A DNA stretch of 64,000 nucleotides. Source: Actinomadura sp. WMMA1423. GTDB lineage: Bacteria > Actinomycetota > Actinomycetes > Streptosporangiales > Streptosporangiaceae. The position numbers and the translations under genes are program-made. The notes under the pieces were generated by a model. That model was not told the origin of the DNA and searched no databases. It saw only the letters and a list, made by a program, of their open reading frames with translations. Positions 53,045 through 61,163 of the stretch are shown here, piece by piece. Numbering within the stretch: position 1 is the stretch's first letter; each line of letters starts with the position of its first letter. Where the stretch lies: the NCBI RefSeq assembly GCF_006547145.1, contig NZ_CP041244.1, positions 2,914,001-2,978,000 on the forward strand, in the 5' to 3' direction.

Positions 53045-54988
53045 GTGGCGACACACGAGGCGACGGCGGCACGCGAAAGAGAACGGCCGGGGGCGGCGAC
53101 CGACACGCCGATGCTGGCGATCGGGGCCGTGGCGGTGGCGCTGGTCGTCCTCGCCCTCGCCGTGCGGCTCGGCGGCGCGTTCAGCGAGACCGCGGCGCCG
53201 GGGCTCTCCCAGGCGGGGGCGCTGACCAAGGCCGGGCTGTCGGCCGCGCGGCTCGGCGGCGACGCGGCCGCCGTCCTCACGGTCGGGTGGCTGCTGGTCG
53301 CGGCCGTCTTCGTGCCGGGGACCCCCGCCGGGCGCCGGTGCCTGCGCGCCGCGTCCCTCGCCGCGACGGCCTGGGCGGCGTGCACGCTCGCGCTGATCGT
53401 CTTCACCGTCCTCGACCTGTTCGGGGTGGGCGTCACCAAGGTCACCGGCGACATGATGCGGATGTTCCTCCTCGAGCTGCCGCAGGGGCGGGCGCTGCTG
53501 CTCGTCCTCGCCGCCGCGGTCGCCGTGTCGGTCGCGGCGGGCCTGCCCCGCGCCGGGAGCGGCGCCGGGTACCCGCTGGCGGTCGCGCTCGCCGGGATGC
53601 TGCCGCCGCTGTTCACCGGGCACGCCGCGAGCGGCGCGAACCACTCGCTCGCCGTCTACAGCCTCGTCGCCCACATCCTCGGCGTCGCCCTGTGGGTCGG
53701 CGGGCTGGTCGCCCTGGTCACCGCCGCCCCCGCCGTCGGCGACCGGCTCCCCCGCGTCGTCGGCCGGTACAGCGGGCTGGCGCTCGTCTCGTTCGCGGTC
53801 GACGGCGCCAGCGGCGCGGTGAACGCCTGGGTGCGGCTCGGCGGCGTCCACCTCGGGTCGCGGTACGGGGCCCTGGTCGTCGCGAAGGCCGCCGCGCTCG
53901 CCGTCCTCGGCGCGATCGGCTGGTGGCACCGCCGCGCCACCCTCCCCGCCCTGCGCGGCGGCAGGGGCGCGCGGCCCTTCCTGCGGCTCGGCGCCGTCGA
54001 GATCCTCGTGATGGCGGCGACGATGGCGCTCGCGACCGGGCTGTCGCGCACGCCGCCGCCGGAGGTCGCGCCGGGCACGCTGGACGCCGTCGCGCTGCGG
54101 CTCGGCTTCCCGCTGCCCGGTCCGGTCGGGGCCGGGCCGCTCCTGCTCGACTGGTGGATCGACCCGCTGTTCCTCGTGCTCGTCGCCGCGGGCGCCGTCC
54201 TGTACGGGACGGGCGCCGCGCGGGTGCGCGACTGGCCGTGGCGGCGGAGCCTGTCGTGGGCCGCCGGGCTGCTCGTCGTGCTGGTGGCGACCTGCGGCGG
54301 GTTCTCCCGGTACAGCATGGTCCTGTTCAGCGCCCACGCCGTCCAGCACGTCCTCGTCGGCGCGGTGGCGCCGGTACTGCTGCTGTACGGGGCGCCGCTC
54401 CGGCTGGCCTCGACGGCGATGCGCGGCGAGGGCGGCGCGCTGCTCGCCGCAGCCGCGGGGAGCCGCGGCGCCCGGGTGCTCACGGACCCGGCCGTCTCGT
54501 CCGCACTGCTCCTGCTCAGCCTCTACGCGTTCTACCTGTCGCCGCTGTTCGGGGCGTCCCTCGCCAACCACGCCCTGCACTCGCTGGCGCTGCTGGTCTT
54601 CCTGCTCGTCGGCCTGGCGTACTTCCACGGGACGGCCGGGACGCTGATGCCGTTCGCCCTCCTGCCGCTCCACGCGATCGCCGGGATCGCCCTGATGCGG
54701 GGCGGCACCGTCCTCGGCGGCTGGTACGAGCACCTGGAGCGCCGCTGGGGCGCGTCACCGCTCGACGACCAGCACCTCGGCGCGCTGCTGCTGTGGACGG
54801 GGGCCGCCGCCGTCACGCTCGCCGTCGCGGCGGCCCGCGGGCTCTACGGGCGGGGCACCCGGTCCACGACGCGGCTGAGCGCCTCGACCACCGTCGGGTC
54901 GTACTCGGAGGCCGAGTCGAGCCGCAGCCTCTCCAGCACGGCCGCGCCCCGGTCGCGGTCGCCGGAGTCGCCGACCAGGTCGTCGTAG
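53045..54988 (+). CDS. CopD-CtaG fusion: copper resistance D domain plus cytochrome c oxidase assembly domain
   Basis: A 647-aa polytopic protein. The first half has a CopD-type four-to-eight helix domain with the histidine/glycine motif FTGHAASGANHSLAVYSLVA and HILGVALWVGGLVAL. The second half is the caa3_CtaG domain: FSRYSMVLFSAHAVQHVLVG, APVLLLYGAPLRL and LLPLHAIAGIALMRGG. Such fusions deliver copper to terminal oxidases in actinobacteria. The last 45-50 residues are read from sequence antisense to the convergent HD gene (145-nt overlap), are Ser/Arg-rich and are unlikely to be structured. GTG start. Confidence 0.88.
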   Translation: MATHEATAARERERPGAATDTPMLAIGAVAVALVVLALAVRLGGAFSETAAPGLSQAGALTKAGLSAARLGGDAAAVLTVGWLLVAAVFVPGTPAGRRCLRAASLAATAWAACTLALIVFTVLDLFGVGVTKVTGDMMRMFLLELPQGRALLLVLAAAVAVSVAAGLPRAGSGAGYPLAVALAGMLPPLFTGHAASGANHSLAVYSLVAHILGVALWVGGLVALVTAAPAVGDRLPRVVGRYSGLALVSFAVDGASGAVNAWVRLGGVHLGSRYGALVVAKAAALAVLGAIGWWHRRATLPALRGGRGARPFLRLGAVEILVMAATMALATGLSRTPPPEVAPGTLDAVALRLGFPLPGPVGAGPLLLDWWIDPLFLVLVAAGAVLYGTGAARVRDWPWRRSLSWAAGLLVVLVATCGGFSRYSMVLFSAHAVQHVLVGAVAPVLLLYGAPLRLASTAMRGEGGALLAAAAGSRGARVLTDPAVSSALLLLSLYAFYLSPLFGASLANHALHSLALLVFLLVGLAYFHGTAGTLMPFALLPLHAIAGIALMRGGTVLGGWYEHLERRWGASPLDDQHLGALLLWTGAAAVTLAVAAARGLYGRGTRSTTRLSASTTVGSYSEAESSRSLSSTAAPRSRSPESPTRSS

Positions 54989-56172
54989 GCGTTGGCGACC
55001 TTGATGATGCGGCCGGCGAGCGGCGGCGGGATCGGCCGCTCCCCCGGGTCGCCGGACGGCTCGCGCCCCGTCCGGTAGGGGTGCGACGAGAGCTGGACGA
55101 TGTGCGCGACCCGGTCCAGCACGCCGGTCTGCTTGATCACCTCGGCGCCGAGCTCGGCGATGCGGCGCTGCTCGGCCGGGGACGCCAGCACCGTCGCTCC
55201 GCCCGGGATCGGGTCGCCGAGCGAGAGCTGCCCGATGTCGTGCATGAGGGCGGCGTACTCCAGTTCGAGGAGCTCCGCCTCCGACATCCCGAGCTCGCGC
55301 CCCATCGCCACCGCGAGCTTGGACACCCGGCGCGAGTGCCCCGCCTCCACGTAGCCGCCGACCTCGGTGACGCGCGACAGCGCCCGGACGGTCTGCAGGT
55401 AGGTGGCGCGGATCCCGGCGTAGCGGCGGAACGCGAACTGCGTCACCAGGATCGGCACCGTGAAGATCAGCAGCGCGGCCTCGCCCATCGCCGTCGTCGC
55501 GACCGCGATCAGCATGGCGGTCGCGCTGGTCGCCGCGCAGAGCGCCATCTTCGCGTCGATCTCGTCGCGCAGCGCGATGCCGAACCGCGCCCGCACGGCC
55601 TCCGCGCGGATCATCGCGGCGATCAGCATGTCGGTGAAGCAGGCCAGCACCACGACGAAGCACATGACGGCCAGCAGCAGCTGCCAGGGCAGGTCGAGGG
55701 GCATCAGCGGCCGGAAGCACAGCGCGACGACCGCGACCGTGAAGAGCCGCCGCGCCATCGCGTCGGGCCGCGCCGACCGGCCGACCGCGATGTGCGGCAG
55801 CGAGCCGACCAGCATCCCGGCCGCGGTGACGGCCACGACCTGGAGCGCGGAGTGCTCGGCGGCCACGATGCCGAGCCGCGCGCCCGGCGGGGCGCCCTCC
55901 GGGCCGACGCCGACGAGCATCGCGTAGCCCATCGCGCCGGCGCTGGCGATCGGCGCGACCTCCCGGTTGCCCGGCATCACCATGCGGAACAGCTCGCCCA
56001 GCGCGATCAGCACGCCGAAGACGAGCGCGACGTCGGGCTGGCGGAGCCCGACCGCCGCGACCTCGGTGACCGCGACGATGACGAACAGCCCGGCCGTGGC
56101 GATCAGCAGGAGCTGGCCGGAGTCGATGGTCTGCCACGCCGCCCGCTCGCGGGCCCGCGTCTCGCCGCTCAT
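54844..56172 (-). CDS. Membrane HD-domain protein with degenerate GYP part
   Basis: A 442-aa protein with about seven N-terminal helices (LLLIATAGLFVIVAVTEVAA, ALFRMVMP-flanking helices, LLLAVMCFVVVLACFTDMLI) and a C-terminal HD domain: EAGHSRRVSKLAVAMGRELG, HD pair in EYAALMHDIGQLSLGDPIPG, and AGRIIKVANAYDDLVGD. The GYP region expected after the HHE motif reads LSSHPYRTGREPSGD, so cyclic-di-GMP phosphodiesterase activity is doubtful. It follows the HD-GYP gene on the same strand after 10 bp and may act as its partner or receptor. Confidence 0.85.
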   Translation of the reverse strand: MSGETRARERAAWQTIDSGQLLLIATAGLFVIVAVTEVAAVGLRQPDVALVFGVLIALGELFRMVMPGNREVAPIASAGAMGYAMLVGVGPEGAPPGARLGIVAAEHSALQVVAVTAAGMLVGSLPHIAVGRSARPDAMARRLFTVAVVALCFRPLMPLDLPWQLLLAVMCFVVVLACFTDMLIAAMIRAEAVRARFGIALRDEIDAKMALCAATSATAMLIAVATTAMGEAALLIFTVPILVTQFAFRRYAGIRATYLQTVRALSRVTEVGGYVEAGHSRRVSKLAVAMGRELGMSEAELLELEYAALMHDIGQLSLGDPIPGGATVLASPAEQRRIAELGAEVIKQTGVLDRVAHIVQLSSHPYRTGREPSGDPGERPIPPPLAGRIIKVANAYDDLVGDSGDRDRGAAVLERLRLDSASEYDPTVVEALSRVVDRVPRP

Positions 56173-56182
56173 GGCCGTCCCG

Positions 56183-57532
56183 TCACTGGCGCACCCCGTC
56201 GCCGCCGGCGACCCGCAGGGGCGCGCTCGGGTCGTCGTGGTCCTGCTGGGTGGTCTCGACGACGTCGTCGTCCGGCAGCACGACCGGCCGCGGGGGCTCC
56301 CAGCCCTCGCGCTCCAGCGCCCGCAGGAACGCCTCCACCATCGCGGGGTCGAAGTGGTCGTCCATCCCGCGGCGCAGCTCCTCGACGGCCTCCTCCTTGG
56401 TGCGCGCGGCGCGGTAGGAGCGGTTCGAGGTCATGGAGTCGAACGCGTCGGCGACCGAGATGACCCGGGCGAACTCGGGGATCTCGTCGCCCGCCAGGCC
56501 CATCGGGTAGCCGCGGCCGTTCATCTTCTCGTGGTGGTGCATGATGCCGGCGAGCGCCTCGTCCAGGAAGCCGATCTCCCGGACGATCTCCAGGCCGCGC
56601 ATCGGGTGCAGCTGGATCGCGGCGAACTCCTCCTCGGTGAGCGAGCCGGACTTCTGCAGCACCTTGGTCGGGACGCCGAGCTTGCCGACGTCGTGCAGCA
56701 TCCCCGCGTACCGGATCGCCTCGACCCGGTCCGCGCGCATCCCGATCTCCTGGGCGATCATCACCGAGCCGCGGGAGACGCGCTCGGAGTGGCCGCGGGT
56801 GTAGAAGTCCTTGGTCTCGACCGCCTGGCAGAGCGCGGCGAGCGTCGCGGCGTGCGCCTGCTGCTGCGCGTAGGCCTGGTCCATCGCCCAGCGGGCGATG
56901 AACAGCGGGAGCAGGACGAGGATCGCCGCGATCATCCCGACCCGCGGCCACAGCCCGGCGATGAGCAGGCCGACCATGCCGTAGCCGAGGCAGCCGACGG
57001 CGACCTGGCCGCTCTCGCGCAGCAGCTCGCGCGCGGTGGCCTGCCGGCTGAGGAGCAGCACCCCGCCCATCAGCGCCAGGTTGACCACGACGAACGCGAC
57101 CAGCGCGCCGAAGAAGGGCCCGATGACGTTCTCCACCCAGCGGGCCTGCTCCGGATGGAAGCGGTCACCGTCCAGGAGGTTGAAGACCGTGCCCGCGATG
57201 TAGCCGCTGAGCGCGAACTGGGCGCCGTTGAAGAGCCGTTTGACCGGGGCGAAGAACCGCTGCCCGGTGACCAGGGCGCACAGGCCGAGCAGCGCGGCGC
57301 CGACCGGGCCGAGCAGCACCACCGAGGCCAGGCTCGCGGCGAAGCTCAGCGACACCCTGGCCCGCGTGATGTTGAGCCGCGCGGGCGCCGAGTCGCAGAT
57401 CAGGAACAGCAGGGCCAGGACGGCCAGTTTCGACCAGTCGAGGTCCGCGAAGGACGACGTCGCGATGAGGCCCGCCGCGAGAGCGACGACACCGCATACG
57501 TACGCCCAGGCAGCGAGAGGTAGTCCACGCAT
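56183..57532 (-). CDS. Membrane HD-GYP-domain protein, putative c-di-GMP phosphodiesterase
   Basis: A 449-aa protein with about seven helices followed by a complete HD-GYP domain: AVETKDFYTRGHSERVSRGS, HD in RYAGMLHDVGKLGVPTKVL, QLHPMRGLEIVREIGF, and HHHEKMNGRGYPMGLAG carrying the HHExxxGxGYP motif, then VADAFDSMTSNRSYRAARTK. All metal-binding residues appear intact, so hydrolysis of c-di-GMP (or a related dinucleotide) is plausible. The ATG at 57532 is preferred because the longer frame upstream contains the small ORF's intergenic palindrome. Operon with the degenerate HD protein. Confidence 0.87.
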   Translation of the reverse strand: MRGLPLAAWAYVCGVVALAAGLIATSSFADLDWSKLAVLALLFLICDSAPARLNITRARVSLSFAASLASVVLLGPVGAALLGLCALVTGQRFFAPVKRLFNGAQFALSGYIAGTVFNLLDGDRFHPEQARWVENVIGPFFGALVAFVVVNLALMGGVLLLSRQATARELLRESGQVAVGCLGYGMVGLLIAGLWPRVGMIAAILVLLPLFIARWAMDQAYAQQQAHAATLAALCQAVETKDFYTRGHSERVSRGSVMIAQEIGMRADRVEAIRYAGMLHDVGKLGVPTKVLQKSGSLTEEEFAAIQLHPMRGLEIVREIGFLDEALAGIMHHHEKMNGRGYPMGLAGDEIPEFARVISVADAFDSMTSNRSYRAARTKEEAVEELRRGMDDHFDPAMVEAFLRALEREGWEPPRPVVLPDDDVVETTQQDHDDPSAPLRVAGGDGVRQ

Positions 57533-57596
57533 TGCCGCCCCTCGGGGAGTGACGAGATGGCGGGCCGCCACCGGGCTCACACGTGCCGGCCGGCAC

Positions 57597-57692
57597 CTAG
57601 ACCCAGGACACGCCCTTGGTCATCACCAGCGACCACGGCGTCGGGGCGCCCGGGCCCCGCCCGTCTCCGTGCGGTGTCACGCGCTTGAGCAT
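57597..57692 (-). CDS. Possible 31-aa leader peptide or small protein upstream of the HD-GYP gene
   Basis: ATG at 57692 behind an AAGGAG ribosome site, better than that of most neighbours. The product reads MLKRVTPHGDGRGPG then APTPWSLVMTKGVSWV. It ends 64 bp before the HD-GYP start, and the palindrome GTGCCGGCCGGCAC (57583-57596) lies directly after its stop. It could be a small protein of its own, or a leader peptide whose translation affects the downstream gene. No homologue is known to me. Confidence 0.5.
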   Translation of the reverse strand: MLKRVTPHGDGRGPGAPTPWSLVMTKGVSWV

Positions 57693-58050
57693 GGCTCCTT
57701 GCCTCCCCCCAGCCGAACCGGGCCGCCGGCCTCGCGGCCGGCCACCGGGACCGGAGCGGTCCAGGTCGTCTCCCGGGCGAGCACGTACCCCGAATTCCTC
57801 GGACCGCACGCGCTCAGTCGCTGATTTCGGCCTAAGCCTAACGCGAACCGCCCAGGTCACACAGGCGTGCAGGAAAACGTGAGCAAAGCGTGAACCAATC
57901 GTCACCTTAGGTGATCATTTTCCTGATTGAAATTGCAATCAACGCCGCACAAGGCCGGTGCACAATCTGAATGCACGTGCATCGGCGAATGCACGACATA
58001 AAACGGCGAAGTCGAGAAAGCAATCGCCCGGGGATTGGGCGTGCGGGCGG
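57693..58050. other. 358-bp intergenic region with palindromes
   Basis: Upstream region of the small ORF/HD-GYP operon (minus strand) and downstream of the epimerase gene. It holds TGATTG-AAATTG-CAATCA (57924-57941) and a perfect ATGCACGTGCAT (57971-57982) flanked by further TGCAC units at about 57959 and 57990. It has the lowest GC content in this part of the window. No gene seen. Confidence 0.45.
57924..57941. promoter_or_regulatory. Inverted repeat TGATTG-N6-CAATCA
   Basis: An 18-bp near-perfect palindrome in an AT-rich patch; possible operator for the HD-GYP operon or its small ORF. Identity of the regulator unknown. Confidence 0.35.
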
Positions 58051-58977
58051 TCAGGGGCGCACGGGGTTACGGTCCCGCGCCCAGGCGACCGTCTCCGCCA
58101 GCCCTTCGCGCAGCCCCGTCGCCGGCTCCCAGCCGAGCGCCTCGCGCGTGCGCGCCGGGTCGACGGCCATGGCGGGCAGGTCGCCCAGCCGGGGCGGCGC
58201 GAAATCCGGCTCGTCGGGCGCGCCCGCCGCCTCCGCCACGAGGGAGTGCAGGTCGCGGTCGGTCGTCTGCTCGCCGGTGCCCACGTTGAGGCGCAGCCCG
58301 CCGCCATCCGTCCCGCCGGCACGGGCGAAGGCGTCCACCACGTCCCCCACGTAGACGTAGTCGCGGGTCTGGGTGCCGTCGCCGAAGACCTTGGTCGGGC
58401 GGCCCGCCAGCAGCGCGTCAGTGAAGATCGAGACGACGCCCGCCTCGCCCTCCGGCGTCTGCCGGGGCCCGTAGACGTTCGCCAGCGTCAGCGTCGTGAA
58501 GTCGATCCCGTGCAGCCGCCGGTACATCCCGGCGTACACCTCGCCCGCGACCTTCGAGGCCGCGTAGGGGGACGCGGGCCGCAGCTCGGCGTCCGGCGGG
58601 ACGGGCAGCGCGTCCGGCACCCCGTAGACGGCGCAACTGGAGGTGAACACGACCTTGCGCGCGCCCGCGGCGCGCGCGGCCTCCAGCACGTTGGCAGTCC
58701 CGAGCGCGTTGACTCGGGCGTCGCCCAGCGGGTCGCCCACGCTGACCCGGACGCTGACCTGCGCGGCAAGGTGGAAGAACACCTCTGGGCGATGGCCCGC
58801 CGCCCGCTCGGCGAGGGCCGGGTCGGCGACGTCCATCTCCCACATCTCGACGCCGCGCCGGATGTTCGCGCCCGACGACATGTCGTCCACGCCGACGACC
58901 TCGTGGCCGTCGGCGAGGAGCCTGTCGACGAGATGGGATCCGATGAATCCGGCCGCGCCGGTGACGAGGGTGCGCAC
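58051..58977 (-). CDS. NAD-dependent epimerase/dehydratase, GalE-like
   Basis: A 308-aa extended short-chain dehydrogenase acting on nucleotide sugars. NAD-binding TGAAGFIGSHLVDRLLADGH, VFFHLAAQVSVRVSVGDP, Ser in FTSSCAVYG, and catalytic Tyr/Lys in PYAASKVAGEVYAGM; ANVYGPRQ and VYVGDVVDAF fit the substrate-binding region. UDP-glucose/UDP-glucuronate 4-epimerase or a dTDP-sugar enzyme are both possible. GTG start at 58977, 19 bp downstream of rsrA, so it may be co-transcribed with sigR-rsrA. Confidence 0.87.
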   Translation of the reverse strand: MRTLVTGAAGFIGSHLVDRLLADGHEVVGVDDMSSGANIRRGVEMWEMDVADPALAERAAGHRPEVFFHLAAQVSVRVSVGDPLGDARVNALGTANVLEAARAAGARKVVFTSSCAVYGVPDALPVPPDAELRPASPYAASKVAGEVYAGMYRRLHGIDFTTLTLANVYGPRQTPEGEAGVVSIFTDALLAGRPTKVFGDGTQTRDYVYVGDVVDAFARAGGTDGGGLRLNVGTGEQTTDRDLHSLVAEAAGAPDEPDFAPPRLGDLPAMAVDPARTREALGWEPATGLREGLAETVAWARDRNPVRP

Positions 58978-58996
58978 ACCCGCAAGATACCGGTGC

Positions 58997-59293
58997 TCAG
59001 ACGCTCTCGGTCTTGCCGGCGTCCCCCGTCGCCTGGATCTCGCCGCAGATCTCCTCGATGCGGCCGAGCACCTTGGCGCGCAGGTCGGTCGGGGCCTGCT
59101 CGCACCCGCACGACTTGTTCACGAGCTTCTTGACGGCCTCCTCGAGGCCGTACTCGCGCAGGCACGGCCCGCACTCGTCGAGGTGCTGGCGCACCTCGCC
59201 GCAGCCGCCCTGGTCGAGCTCGCCGTCGAGGTAGGTGTAGACGCGGGCGAGAACCTCGTCGCAGGGCGTCTCGTGGTGGTTGCCGCAGCTCAT
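58997..59293 (-). CDS. rsrA: Anti-sigma factor RsrA (redox-sensitive zinc protein)
   Basis: A 98-aa zinc-containing anti-sigma factor. The ZAS motif is HLDECGPC (residues about 37-44), with further cysteines C3, C11 and C31 and a KSCGCE block. In Streptomyces, disulfide stress oxidises the zinc-ligand cysteines, zinc is lost and SigR is freed. ATG overlaps the sigR stop (ATGA), which keeps sigma and anti-sigma in balance. Confidence 0.93.
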   Translation of the reverse strand: MSCGNHHETPCDEVLARVYTYLDGELDQGGCGEVRQHLDECGPCLREYGLEEAVKKLVNKSCGCEQAPTDLRAKVLGRIEEICGEIQATGDAGKTESV

Positions 59294-60075
59294 GTCGACC
59301 CCCTGCTCGCGCGGGTGAGACCGCGCTCGTCGGCGTAGTCCTCAAGCATGCCGCGCAGCTGGCGCCGGCCGCGGTGCAACCGGGACATCACCGTGCCGAT
59401 GGGCGTGCCCATGATCTCGGCGATCTCCTTGTAGGCGAAGCCCTCGACGTCGGCGAGGTAGACGGCGATGCGGAACTCCTCCGGCAGTTCCTGCAGCGCC
59501 CGCTTCACGTCGGAGTCGGGCAGGTGCTCAAGCGCCTCGGCCTCGGCCGACTTCAGACCGCTCGAGGTGTGCGACTCGGCACGCGCGATCTGCCAGTCCT
59601 CGATGTCGTCGGTGGCGGCCTGCTGCGGCTGCCGCTGGCGCTTGCGGTAGGAGTTGATGAACGTGTTGGTCAGGATGCGGTAGAGCCAGGCCTTGAGGTT
59701 CGTCCCCTCCTTGAACTGGTGGAAGGACGCGAAAGCCTTGGCGAACGTCTCCTGGACGAGGTCCTCGGCGTCGGCCGGGTTGCGCGTCATGCGCAGCGCG
59801 GCCGAATACATCTGGTCCAAGAACGGGAGCACGTCGCGCTGGAAGCGCTCCTGGCGCTGCTCCACGGTCTCCGCGGTGCCCGGTACCTGACCCACCCCCT
59901 CGGCTCTGGCGCCCGTGGCCTCGACCGGCCGGGCGGCGCCGTACCTCTCAGACGATATCGACCCTCCAGACGATATCGGTCCGCGCGGCCTGCCGACGCG
60001 GGCGGGGGCCCTCGCGTCGCCGCGGGGCGCCGCCGTGCCGGCTCTCCGCTGCTCTTCGGCGACGGCTGTGGTCAT
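59290..60075 (-). CDS. sigR: Thiol-stress ECF sigma factor SigR, with N-terminal extension
   Basis: A 261-aa group IV sigma factor that directs thioredoxin and thiol-homeostasis genes. Region 2: [57 protein letters not shown]. Region 4: [40 protein letters not shown]. About 65 residues precede the conserved start of Streptomyces SigR, recalling the unstable longer isoform SigR' made from the autoregulated promoter. A GTG near 59895 (VGQVPGTAE) with GAGGG upstream could start the short form. The extension contains a direct DNA repeat (GATATCGTCTG twice near 59950-59980). Confidence 0.93.
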   Translation of the reverse strand: MTTAVAEEQRRAGTAAPRGDARAPARVGRPRGPISSGGSISSERYGAARPVEATGARAEGVGQVPGTAETVEQRQERFQRDVLPFLDQMYSAALRMTRNPADAEDLVQETFAKAFASFHQFKEGTNLKAWLYRILTNTFINSYRKRQRQPQQAATDDIEDWQIARAESHTSSGLKSAEAEALEHLPDSDVKRALQELPEEFRIAVYLADVEGFAYKEIAEIMGTPIGTVMSRLHRGRRQLRGMLEDYADERGLTRASRGST

Positions 60076-60117
60076 CCGGCTCGCACCTCCCATTTCCAGG
60101 GCTCTGTGAGAGGGTGC

Positions 60118-60143
60118 AACACCGGAACGCCCCCGCCGATTCC
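60118..60143 (-). promoter_or_regulatory. SigR-type promoter of sigR (autoregulation)
   Basis: On the minus strand GGAAT (60139-60143), 18 bp, GTT (60118-60120), an exact match to the SigR consensus GGAAT-N18/19-GTT. The start would be near 60110, about 35 nt before the long-isoform ATG at 60075. Confidence 0.8.
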
Positions 60144-60257
60144 CCGCCGGGGGCGGTGCGCCGGATCCGGGTCGCCGGGCCCCGTCCCTCACTCAGGGTG
60201 ATGACCGGGCCCGGGCGGGGAAAGATGTGACATACACGGCTAGAACAGGAGCAATTG

Positions 60258-61082
60258 GTGCACTCGGTGCCTTCGGCGCGACCTTCCGAGCCCACCATCG
60301 CCAGCCTGCGGGACACCTCCGGTGACGGGTCAGGGGACTCCCTCGCGCGCTACTGGACGTTCTACGGGGCGGTGGCGGACGCACAGCTCACCCGGTGGCT
60401 GCCGCGCAGGCCGTCCCGGGTGCTGGACATCTCGGGAGGCCAGGGACACAGCGCGGCCCGGGCGGCCGCGGCGGGCCACACGGTGCTGGAGGTGCGCGAC
60501 CCCGAGCGCCACCGCCGCCCGGCGCCGGGCGGCACGGCGCCGGCCCGGCCCGGCGCCGGCACCGGGCACCCCGCCGCGCGCACGGTCCCGCTGGTCGCCG
60601 ACTCGGGCACGCTCTCCTACCTCGCCGACGCCTGCGTGGACGCCGTGATCGCCGAGAACCGGGTGCTGTCCCGGCACCTCGCCACCGAGGCCACGATCGC
60701 CGAGATCGCCCGGGTGCTGCGCCCCGGCGGCCGGGTCCTGCTCTGCGTCGACTCCCTCACGCTCGGCATGGCGCTGCTGGCCGAGCGCAACTACTGGGCG
60801 CACCTGTCGGACGTCCCAAGCGCCGAGGTCGTCCTCGTGCCCTGGCCGGACGGGACGATCACCCGCTCGTTCTCCTCGCACCAGCTCCGCGAGCTGCTGG
60901 CCGACGCCGGGCTGGAGGTCGAGTGGATCAGGCCTCGGACGGTGCTGTCGCCGTCGACGGTCGAGCACGTCCTCGGCGAGTCGCCCCGGGCGCTGGAGCG
61001 CCTCGTCCGCACGGAACTGGGCGCGCGCCAGACCGACGAGTCGCTCGGCATCCACCTTCTGGCGAGTGCCCGGCGGCGGTGA
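60258..61082 (+). CDS. SAM-dependent methyltransferase (class I)
   Basis: A 274-aa protein. Motif I is weakly kept as SRVLDISGGQGHSAARAAAA; DAVIAENRVLSRH and IAEIARVLRPGGRVLLCVDS give motifs IV and VI, then SSHQLRELLADAGLEVEWIR and the C-terminal strand. Motif I with Ser-Gly-Gly instead of the usual GxGxG deviates but can still bind SAM. Divergent from sigR with about 180 bp between; the SigR box faces the other way. GTG at 60258 with AGGAG; TTG at 60255 is alternative. Confidence 0.82.
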   Translation: MHSVPSARPSEPTIASLRDTSGDGSGDSLARYWTFYGAVADAQLTRWLPRRPSRVLDISGGQGHSAARAAAAGHTVLEVRDPERHRRPAPGGTAPARPGAGTGHPAARTVPLVADSGTLSYLADACVDAVIAENRVLSRHLATEATIAEIARVLRPGGRVLLCVDSLTLGMALLAERNYWAHLSDVPSAEVVLVPWPDGTITRSFSSHQLRELLADAGLEVEWIRPRTVLSPSTVEHVLGESPRALERLVRTELGARQTDESLGIHLLASARRR

Positions 61083-61163
61083 TCCGGCGCGCGTCGCGCG
61101 TGGCCGAGCGGCCGTTCTCGCGGGGCGGGCGATTGCCGCGCTCCCCGGATGAAGGCCCTCGCG

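Noticed and set aside
53287..56463. A 1058-codon plus-strand open frame across the CtaG and HD genes
   Set aside because: It overlaps two or more well-supported genes in the wrong frame and is extremely Arg-rich.
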